A DNA stretch of 32,409 nt from Nocardia vaccinii NBRC 15922 (GTDB lineage Bacteria; Actinomycetota; Actinomycetes; Mycobacteriales; Mycobacteriaceae), in the NCBI RefSeq assembly GCF_001613305.1, contig NZ_BDCC01000090.1, positions 1 through 32,409 on the forward strand. The letters are read 5' to 3'. The notes beneath the pieces are model-generated. The model worked only from the letters and a program-made list of their open reading frames with translations. It ran no database searches and was not told the DNA's origin. Shown piece by piece: positions 22,122 through 28,989 of this stretch (position 1 is its first letter; each line of letters opens with the position of its first letter). A program made the translations under genes and the position numbers.

Positions 22122-22780
22122 ACACCATAGAGATCGCTGCGGCGTTGGAAGCATTGAGCTGCACCGACCTCAGCGATGCCATGGACAGACTCGGCATCGC
22201 CGGTCAAGTTCCCGGCATCATGCCGCTGGAGCGGCAATTCAATCTCGTAGGTCGGGCATGGACACTGCGCTACGGTCCCGTCGGGGAAGACCCGGGCACC
22301 GTCGGCGACTACATCGACGACATCGGACCGGGGCAAGTCGTGGTGCTCGACAACCAAGGGCGTGGTGATGCCACCGTATGGGGGGACCTGCTGACCACGA
22401 TGGCACACCGACGCGAGATCGCCGGCACCGTCATCGACGGCGTCTGCCGCGACGTAGACCGGGCCCTCGAGGTGGGGTATCCGATCTTCTCACGCGGCAA
22501 CTGGATGCGGACCGGCAAGGATCGCGTCCGGGTCGAGGGTATCAACGTGCCGGTGTCACTCGGCGGCGTGCGCGTCGAACCGGGGGACTGGCTACGCGGT
22601 GACGGCGACGGCCTTGTCGTGATCCCTCAAGCACGCATCGACGAGGTTGTCGAAGCGGCCCGGGCCATCGCCGACACCGAACAACGTATCCGCGACGCGA
22701 TCGCCGAGGGCATCACGCTACGTGAAGCCCGGGCACAGTTCGGATATCACACCTTACAAACCCGAACAAGTGTTCCCTGA
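22118..22780 (+). CDS. RraA-like / HMG-CHA aldolase family protein (copy 3)
   Basis: A 220-residue RraA/aldolase-family protein adjacent to copy 2. The signature is VIDGVCRDVDRALEVGYPIF (about residues 104-123). The Arg-Asp pair is kept, but the final acid of RDxxE/D is Arg. The N-terminus LSCTDLSDAMDRLGIAG is typical of the family. It starts in an ATGA overlap with copy 2 and ends the operon that began at the PrpD gene. It could be a second aldolase of different specificity, an oxaloacetate decarboxylase-like enzyme, or a non-catalytic partner of copy 2. Confidence 0.87.
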   Translation: MNTIEIAAALEALSCTDLSDAMDRLGIAGQVPGIMPLERQFNLVGRAWTLRYGPVGEDPGTVGDYIDDIGPGQVVVLDNQGRGDATVWGDLLTTMAHRREIAGTVIDGVCRDVDRALEVGYPIFSRGNWMRTGKDRVRVEGINVPVSLGGVRVEPGDWLRGDGDGLVVIPQARIDEVVEAARAIADTEQRIRDAIAEGITLREARAQFGYHTLQTRTSVP

Positions 22781-22981
22781 CCGCCACTTGCCGATAGAAA
22801 AGAGTTGCGAATCAGCAGATGTCGGGTCGTAGCGCAGCAATCGCGATGTGCGATCGGGTGTGTCGACTGGTCCGAAGTCTCGACCGAAACTCCACGAATC
22901 AGCTCCAATCCAACCCCACCTTTTTGGTGGTGCCACGAGTGGTCGCACTCGCACAAGACCGCGATTCAAAAGGAACGACCC

Positions 22982-24205
22982 ATGCACGACGACATCAGCG
23001 CAACCCATCCTTCCCCGACGTTCGATCTGCACGACGACAACGTCCAATCCCGCCTCTACAGCGAGTACGAACGCCTGCGGGCGCGCAGCCGGGTGGCTCG
23101 TGGGGAGAAGTACGGCGGCTACTACATGCTGACCCGCTACGAGGACGTCAAGTCCGCGCTGCTCAAGCCAGACCAGTTCATCTCCCGGCAGGGCGTCACC
23201 ATCCCACCGTACGGGCTGCCGATCCCGTCGATACCCATCGAAGCCGATCCCCCCGAGCACCGTGACTATCGGTCTCTACTCATGCCTTTGTTTCGTGGGC
23301 CTCACATCGCCCAGCTCGCCGAGCATGTCACCGAGGTGACCGAGAAACTCATCGACGACTTCATCGAGCAAGGATACGCCGACCTCAAGAAGGACCTGTG
23401 CGAGGTCGTCCCGTCGAAGATGACCGAGGAGTTCCTCGGACTAGCCGACGGGGAGTGGCAGACCCTCAGAAGCTTCGGGCCGGTGCTGCTGCAAACCTCC
23501 CGCGACGAGCTGCTGAGCGAAAATGCCACTGCAGCAAAGGGATTGATGGAATTCTTCAGCGGCGTGCTCGACCGTAAGCGCCAAGATCCCGGCGACGATC
23601 TGCTCACTTTGCTGGTTAACGGCGAGATCAAGGGCGAGCCTATGTCGTCCGACGAGATCCTCGGCATGGCAATCATGGTCGGTGAAGCCGGGCACGCTAC
23701 GACCATTCGTGCTCTGACCAGTACTTTCCTGTACCTGGGTGAGGATCTGGAGCTGCGTCGACAGCTTATCGACGACCTGTCGAGAGTCCCGTCGCTTATC
23801 GACGAGATCCTGCGCCTGGAATCTCCGGTCCAGCTGTTCGCCCGCACGGTGGCTGCGGATATGGAGTTCGCGGGAACACATTTCACCACCGGGGACCGCG
23901 TCGGCATGCTGTTCGGTTGTGCCAATCGCGACGAGGACGTGTTCGACCACGCACACACCGTGGACCTCGACCGCAAGCCGAATCCGCACCTGTCATTCGG
24001 AGTGGGTATCCACCGCTGCATCGGCGAGCCTCTTGCGCGTGCGGAGATGAAGGTCGTCATCGAACAGGTCCTGCGCCGCATCCCCGACTATTCCATCAAC
24101 CCTGATGCCAAGCTGTCCTGGACGCCCGGCCATGCCCGCGAGTTGTCTTCTCTGCCAGTGACTTTCACGGCTGGTGCGCGCTGCGAATCGACAGTGAACT
24201 CATGA
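22982..24205 (+). CDS. Cytochrome P450 with altered I-helix motif
   Basis: A 407-residue soluble bacterial P450 of normal length. The heme-binding motif FGVGIHRCIG has Cys346 as iron ligand. The K-helix ExxR is Glu275-Arg278 (EILR). The I-helix reads AGHATT (residues 236-241), where Ala239 replaces the acidic residue of the usual AGx(D/E)TT that helps proton delivery. It may oxidise a pathway aromatic, for example by O-demethylation. No ferredoxin gene adjoins it, so the FdxA-type or Rieske ferredoxin may serve it. ATG at 22982 follows AAAGGAACGACCC and is preferred to an upstream in-frame start. The stop overlaps the alcohol dehydrogenase ATG (ATGA). Confidence 0.93.
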   Translation: MHDDISATHPSPTFDLHDDNVQSRLYSEYERLRARSRVARGEKYGGYYMLTRYEDVKSALLKPDQFISRQGVTIPPYGLPIPSIPIEADPPEHRDYRSLLMPLFRGPHIAQLAEHVTEVTEKLIDDFIEQGYADLKKDLCEVVPSKMTEEFLGLADGEWQTLRSFGPVLLQTSRDELLSENATAAKGLMEFFSGVLDRKRQDPGDDLLTLLVNGEIKGEPMSSDEILGMAIMVGEAGHATTIRALTSTFLYLGEDLELRRQLIDDLSRVPSLIDEILRLESPVQLFARTVAADMEFAGTHFTTGDRVGMLFGCANRDEDVFDHAHTVDLDRKPNPHLSFGVGIHRCIGEPLARAEMKVVIEQVLRRIPDYSINPDAKLSWTPGHARELSSLPVTFTAGARCESTVNS

Positions 24206-25257
24206 AGGCGTACCGATTCTTGGGGCCCGGACGCGCAGAGTTCTGCGATGTGACCGTAGCGGGGCCCGGCCCCGGTGAGGTTCTGGTCGAAGTCGCCGCC
24301 GTAGGCGTATGCCACACCGATCTGACTATCATCGATGCCCCGGCCGGGTCCCCTCTGCCGATCAATGGATTCACCCTCGGGCATGAGACCTCCGGGTGGG
24401 TGCACGCGATCGGACCGGGCGTGACCGGCCTGGAGATCGGGCAGCCCGTTCTGGTCTATGCCTCCTGGGGCTGCGGCTCTTGCCGGCGGTGCATTCAGGG
24501 GCTCGATCACTGGTGCGAGCGCGGTGCGGTTCTGGCTGGCATGGGTCGTGATGGCGGCCTGGCCGAGTATCAGCTAGTGCCCGACGCCCGGTGGTTGGTG
24601 CCGCTACCTGACCGGATCGATGTCCACAAGGCTGCGCCGCTGGCTGATGCCGGGTTGACTCCGTACCATGCCATCCGCCGTTCGATCGGCGCCCTGGAGC
24701 GGCCCCCGTCATCGATCGCGCTCGTCGGCGTCGGCGGCCTGGGGCATGTTGCCGTGCAGATCGCTCGGGCGATCACCCCCGCGACCACGATCGCTGTCGA
24801 TGTGTCGCAACAACGACTGGACCTGGCTTCCGCTCTCGGTGCTCATCATGCTGTGCAAGCCGGCCCAGACGCCGCGGGCGCGGTACTCGGGTTGACCGAC
24901 GGTCGCGGCGCTGATGTGGTGATCGACTTCGTGGGTAGTGATCAGACGCTGGCGTTCGCGGCTGAGGTTGCCGGCAGTATGGGCGACATCGTCCTCATCG
25001 GAGGACCCAGTGGGTCTCTGGCCGTCAATCACAGCACGATCAAGCGGGACACCACAGTCACCCGCGGTGGCATGGGATCGATTTCCGAGCTACACGAGGT
25101 GGTCGCGCTAGCCGAACAGGGCGCAATCGAGATGGTCAGCGAGATGTATGAGTTCGACGACATCGAACGTGCCTACGGTCAGCTGCGCGAGGGCCGGATC
25201 AATGGTCGCGCCATTATCAGCGTTAGTGCTGCGCCCAAACATCCGCAAGGAAAGTAA
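24202..25257 (+). CDS. Zinc-dependent alcohol dehydrogenase (MDR family)
   Basis: A 351-residue medium-chain zinc alcohol dehydrogenase. Catalytic zinc ligands are Cys37 (VCHTDL) and His61-Glu62 (GHE). The structural zinc has four cysteines, Cys91, 94, 97 and 105 (CGSCRRCIQGLDHWC). The nucleotide-binding turn is GVGGLGHVAVQIA. It would oxidise an alcohol with NAD(P)+. It overlaps the P450 stop, and an aldehyde dehydrogenase begins five bases after its own stop, giving a P450, alcohol dehydrogenase, aldehyde dehydrogenase sequence. That order suits stepwise oxidation of an alkyl, methyl or hydroxymethyl group to a carboxylate, or disposal of an aldehyde released by O-demethylation. Confidence 0.93.
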   Translation: MKAYRFLGPGRAEFCDVTVAGPGPGEVLVEVAAVGVCHTDLTIIDAPAGSPLPINGFTLGHETSGWVHAIGPGVTGLEIGQPVLVYASWGCGSCRRCIQGLDHWCERGAVLAGMGRDGGLAEYQLVPDARWLVPLPDRIDVHKAAPLADAGLTPYHAIRRSIGALERPPSSIALVGVGGLGHVAVQIARAITPATTIAVDVSQQRLDLASALGAHHAVQAGPDAAGAVLGLTDGRGADVVIDFVGSDQTLAFAAEVAGSMGDIVLIGGPSGSLAVNHSTIKRDTTVTRGGMGSISELHEVVALAEQGAIEMVSEMYEFDDIERAYGQLREGRINGRAIISVSAAPKHPQGK

Positions 25258-25261
25258 AACC

Positions 25262-26680
25262 ATGACAACGATTCCGACACCGTCAATGATGATCGACGGT
25301 CAGCGCATCACTTCCGCTACCCAGCTCGATGTCATCGATCCCGCTACCGGCGGGTTGGCCGGGCGGGCACCCGATTGCTCGGCCGTTCAGGTCGAGTCGG
25401 TGATGGCCGCGATGGCGCAGGCTCGGCCCGCCTGGGAGGCGACTCGGGGCGAGGATCGCACCAAGATCATGCATTCGGCTGCCGCCGCCATCGAGGACCA
25501 TGAGGAGGAGCTCACCGAACTCGGGATGGTCGAACTCGGTGCGCCGGTAGCGGTTTGCCGAATGCTTACACAAGCGTTGACGGCCAGTTTGCGCTACTTT
25601 GCCGACCTTCGCCTCGAGCAGGTCGTCATCTCCGACACCGACACCGCGCGGGTGACTGCCACCCGCGAGCCGATCGGCCCTGTGGTGGCGATCACTCCGT
25701 GGAATGTCCCCCTTTACATGATGGGGATCAAACTGTCGCCCGCCGTGGCTGCGGGCAACTGCATCGTCGTCAAACCGTCGCCTTATACCCCACTGGCAAC
25801 GCTGCGCGCTGGGGAGATCCTCGGCGAGATTTTCCCACCAGGTGTGGTCAATGTCATTTCGGGCACCGATGCGCTCGGTCCTGCCCTCGTCAGGCATCCC
25901 ACGCCGCGCAAAATCACCTTCACCGGTTCGATCCCCACGGGACGGGCGATTGCCGCAGAAGCCGCATCGTTGTTGAAACGGGTCACCCTCGAACTCGGCG
26001 GCAACGACCCTGCCGTCGTACTGGACGATATCGACATCGCTGCTGCGGCACCGAAGATCTTTCAAGCCGCATTCACCAATTCCGGGCAGGTCTGCCTGGC
26101 CATCAAACGTGTCTATGTGCCTGACCATCTCCACGACGATCTGCTCGCCGCACTGGTCGACCTGGCACGAAATACGCCGATCGGCCGCGGCGACGAGCCC
26201 GGAGTAGTCCTCGGGCCGGTGCAAAACGCTCGCCAGCTACAGCACGTGACCGATCTCGTCGAGGACGCCCGCGCTAGCGGGGCAACCATAGCTTGCGGCG
26301 GACAGCGAATGGATCGACCTGGGTACTTCTACCCACCGACCATTGTGGGCAACGGACAACAACATATGCGCATCGTCGCCGAGGAACAATTCGGCCCGGC
26401 CCTACCTCTTGTTCGCTACACCGACATCGACGAGGCCATTCGCTGGGCCAACGCAGGCAAGTTCGGATTAGGCGCCTCGGTGTGGAGCTCCGACTCCGCT
26501 AGGGCATCCAACGTGGCCGACCAGATCGAGGCCGGCCAGACGTGGGTCAACACCCACCAATCTTCGCTAGGTATGCCGCAGCCTCTGTGTTCGACCAAAC
26601 AGAGCGGCCTCGGGGTCGAGAAAGGCCCATGGGGACTGGAGTCGTTCACCGAACTACGCGTGCGCTACGCAATGAAGTAG
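25262..26680 (+). CDS. NAD(P)+-dependent aldehyde dehydrogenase (first copy)
   Basis: A 472-residue aldehyde dehydrogenase of standard length. Catalytic Cys278 lies in FTNSGQVCLA, general base Glu244 in LELGGNDP and the oxyanion Asn148 in TPWNVP. The cofactor segment FTGSIPTGRAI is present. It oxidises an aldehyde to an acid with NAD(P)+. ATG at 25262 follows GGAAAGTAAAACC and is only five bases after the alcohol dehydrogenase stop, so the upstream extended frame is rejected. In this pathway it could oxidise the aldehyde made by the preceding two enzymes or a ring-cleavage semialdehyde. Confidence 0.94.
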   Translation: MTTIPTPSMMIDGQRITSATQLDVIDPATGGLAGRAPDCSAVQVESVMAAMAQARPAWEATRGEDRTKIMHSAAAAIEDHEEELTELGMVELGAPVAVCRMLTQALTASLRYFADLRLEQVVISDTDTARVTATREPIGPVVAITPWNVPLYMMGIKLSPAVAAGNCIVVKPSPYTPLATLRAGEILGEIFPPGVVNVISGTDALGPALVRHPTPRKITFTGSIPTGRAIAAEAASLLKRVTLELGGNDPAVVLDDIDIAAAAPKIFQAAFTNSGQVCLAIKRVYVPDHLHDDLLAALVDLARNTPIGRGDEPGVVLGPVQNARQLQHVTDLVEDARASGATIACGGQRMDRPGYFYPPTIVGNGQQHMRIVAEEQFGPALPLVRYTDIDEAIRWANAGKFGLGASVWSSDSARASNVADQIEAGQTWVNTHQSSLGMPQPLCSTKQSGLGVEKGPWGLESFTELRVRYAMK

Positions 26681-26827
26681 TCCGCACGGCGACCTGTCCC
26701 ACGCGTCTGTGACCCCGCAGCCGCAATGCATGCCCGCTGGCTGACGTTCGATCACAGCGCATTCAGAAGGAAAGCTGAACTCCGCACCTGGTCTCATCGG
26801 CCCATACTGCGCGCGAAAGGTGATCCG

Positions 26828-27238
26828 ATGACAGTTTCGGTCGACACCAATAAGGAAATCATCCGCCGGTATATCGAAATCGGCTGGGGCCAAGGCGATC
26901 TGAACGTCATCCGGCAGACGGTCGCCTTCGAGATGCAGCGCGACGTGGACGGAGCGATCAGCGACGGTGGCCGCGACGTCGAAAACGTCGTGAAGCGGTT
27001 CAGGGGTAGCTTCCCCGACGCCCGAACCGAGGTGGTCGAGTGCGTGGCCGAGGACGAAATGGTCGTTGTACGCGTGCTGACGACCGGCACGCATCGGGGT
27101 GAATACCTCGGAGTACCCGCAACCGGCAGACATGTGGAGTTCTACGCCTTCGACATGTTCCGGCTTGACAACGGGCGGATCGTCGAAAGTTGTCATGCCG
27201 TTGACGAAGCCGGCCTCTTGCGTCAGTTGACGAGTTGA
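26828..27238 (+). CDS. SnoaL-like / NTF2-fold protein
   Basis: A 136-residue protein of the NTF2-like fold, resembling SnoaL-type polyketide cyclases and ester-cyclase-like proteins. Typical segments are KEIIRRYIEIGWGQGDLNVI near the N-terminus, FPDARTEVVECVAEDEMVVVRVLTTGTHRG in the middle (about residues 60-89) and FDMFRLDNGRIVESCHAVD near the end. Such proteins bind hydrophobic ligands and catalyse aldol-type cyclisation, isomerisation or hydrolysis. The role here is unknown. GAAAGGTGATCCG precedes the ATG. It sits between two aldehyde dehydrogenase genes, 147 bases after one and 105 before the other. Confidence 0.8.
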   Translation: MTVSVDTNKEIIRRYIEIGWGQGDLNVIRQTVAFEMQRDVDGAISDGGRDVENVVKRFRGSFPDARTEVVECVAEDEMVVVRVLTTGTHRGEYLGVPATGRHVEFYAFDMFRLDNGRIVESCHAVDEAGLLRQLTS

Positions 27239-27343
27239 CCGATCACCGAGTCGGTTCCTGCCTGTAGGTCCTCGATCTCGAGGAGCTGCCGATTATCTCG
27301 CACAACCCCGTGAACCGCACACCAATCACAAGGAAGTGAACAC

Positions 27344-28777
27344 ATGCCTGCAAAGAGCGCTGGCCTGTACATCGATGGCAAGATTGTGTCGCCCGATTCG
27401 ACGGCCGAGGTCGATGTCATCAATCCCGCCACGGAAGAGAAGATCGGTGTCGTCGCGGACTGTAACGAGAACGACGTGAATGTCGCCGTTCTCGCAGCGG
27501 CGCAGGCGCAGAGATCGGAATGGGCGAAATATTCTGCATCGGACCGGGCTGCCATACTTCGGCGATTCGCGAAATCACTGGATACCCGTGGCGATGACAT
27601 TGTGGGCTGTGTTACCGCACAGAACGGAACGCCGATCACCCTGTCGAAGTGGGCCAACCACTTGCTGCCGGTGGAATCCTATGAGTACTTCGCCGGGCTC
27701 GCTGAGACGTTCGAGCCCGAAGAGTGTCGGACAGCACCGAACGGTACGACCTCGATCGTGCGGCACGAGCCCGTCGGCGTCGTCGGACTGATCGTCCCGT
27801 GGAATGCACCCCAGATGCTGTTGGCATCAAAACTCGGACCCGCCCTGGCCGCAGGCAACACCGTGGTCATCAAGCCGTCGCCCGAAACCAGTCTCGACTT
27901 GGATTATCTGTGGGAAGCGGCAGCCGTGGCGGGTTTTCCCGCCGGAGTCATCAACATCGTCACCGGCGGTCGTGGGACCGGGCAGGCATTGGTCGACCAC
28001 CCGAGTGTCGGGAAGATCTCGTTCACCGGCTCTAGCGCCGCGGGCCGGATCATCGGAGCCGCATGCGGTGCGGCGCTCAAACCGGTCAGTTTAGAGCTCG
28101 GCGGAAAGTCGGCAGCGGTCCTTCTCGAGGATGTCGATCTTGACCATTTTCTGCAAGAAGTTCCGATGGTCTGCATCCCGAACACCGGCCAGATCTGCTA
28201 CTCGAGCACGCGAATCCTGGCCCCGTCAGCACGGTATGCGGAGGTCGTGGACGCGGTCAGCGAAACACTGCGCGCGCTGCCCATCGGTGACCCCCTTGAT
28301 GCGTCAACAGTGTTGGGCCCGCTCGCGGCAGCACGGCAGCGGGATCGCGTCGAAGGCTACATCGAGATTGGAAAGAGCGAAGGAGCCCGCATCGCAACGG
28401 GCGGTGCTCGCGTGCCCGGATTCGATCGCGGATATTTCGTGCAGCCGACCGTCTTCGCCGATGTCGATCCGGACATGCGTATCGCGCAAGAAGAGATTTT
28501 TGGTCCAGTGGTGACGGTCATCCCATACACCGATGAATCCAACGCAGTCGCCATCGCCAACAACTCCGACTACGGCCTCGGCGGTGTTGTCTACGGGACG
28601 GACTATGAACGAGCAAAAGATATCGCGCGGCGGATCGAAACCGGAACTATCGGTGTCAACCGCTATCTGCTCGACATCAATGCCCCGTTCGGCGGCTACA
28701 AAGCCAGCGGCGTTGGAAGAGAACTAGGCCCGGAAAGCATTTCGGTATACCAGCAGATCAAAACCATGTACGTGTGA
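27344..28777 (+). CDS. NAD(P)+-dependent aldehyde dehydrogenase (second copy)
   Basis: A 477-residue aldehyde dehydrogenase. Catalytic Cys285 lies in IPNTGQICYSS, Glu251 in LELGGKS and Asn154 in VPWNAP. The segment FTGSSAAGRII is the cofactor site. It differs clearly from the copy at 25262 (for example IPNTGQ against FTNSGQ), so it is not a recent duplication and probably takes another aldehyde. AAGGAAG lies upstream of the ATG. Its TGA stop overlaps the GTG of a short alcohol-dehydrogenase-like remnant. Confidence 0.94.
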   Translation: MPAKSAGLYIDGKIVSPDSTAEVDVINPATEEKIGVVADCNENDVNVAVLAAAQAQRSEWAKYSASDRAAILRRFAKSLDTRGDDIVGCVTAQNGTPITLSKWANHLLPVESYEYFAGLAETFEPEECRTAPNGTTSIVRHEPVGVVGLIVPWNAPQMLLASKLGPALAAGNTVVIKPSPETSLDLDYLWEAAAVAGFPAGVINIVTGGRGTGQALVDHPSVGKISFTGSSAAGRIIGAACGAALKPVSLELGGKSAAVLLEDVDLDHFLQEVPMVCIPNTGQICYSSTRILAPSARYAEVVDAVSETLRALPIGDPLDASTVLGPLAAARQRDRVEGYIEIGKSEGARIATGGARVPGFDRGYFVQPTVFADVDPDMRIAQEEIFGPVVTVIPYTDESNAVAIANNSDYGLGGVVYGTDYERAKDIARRIETGTIGVNRYLLDINAPFGGYKASGVGRELGPESISVYQQIKTMYV

Positions 28778-28917
28778 GACAACCCATTTCTCGAATCCAA
28801 CCCGGTTCGGCGTACTTCACCAGGGCCAGAGGAGCTATCGCGCGGCCCGCTTTGCTCGAGGAGTTGGTCACCCGCACCTACACCTTCGACGAGATCAATG
28901 CGATCTGCCACTCGTAA
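28774..28917 (+). pseudogene. Remnant of a zinc alcohol dehydrogenase C-terminus
   Basis: A 47-codon frame (GTG, overlapping the previous stop as GTGA). Its end, ELVTRTYTFDEINAICHS, resembles the C-terminal helix region of zinc alcohol dehydrogenases (typically LVTxTYxLDEINxA). The first 20 residues resemble nothing I know. The rest of such an enzyme is absent, so this looks like the end of a deleted gene rather than an intact peptide. It could still be translated because of the overlap. Confidence 0.45.
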
Positions 28918-28989
28918 TGACCAGCCAGTCCATGGGCCGCCATTGCCTGCGGGCCGGAGCTACAAATAATTTTGGAAAGGGACGACGAG

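Noticed and set aside
22916..22930. CCACC-TTTTT-GGTGG hairpin before the P450 gene
   Set aside because: The five-base stem is weak and chance occurrence is likely; not enough for a terminator or operator call.
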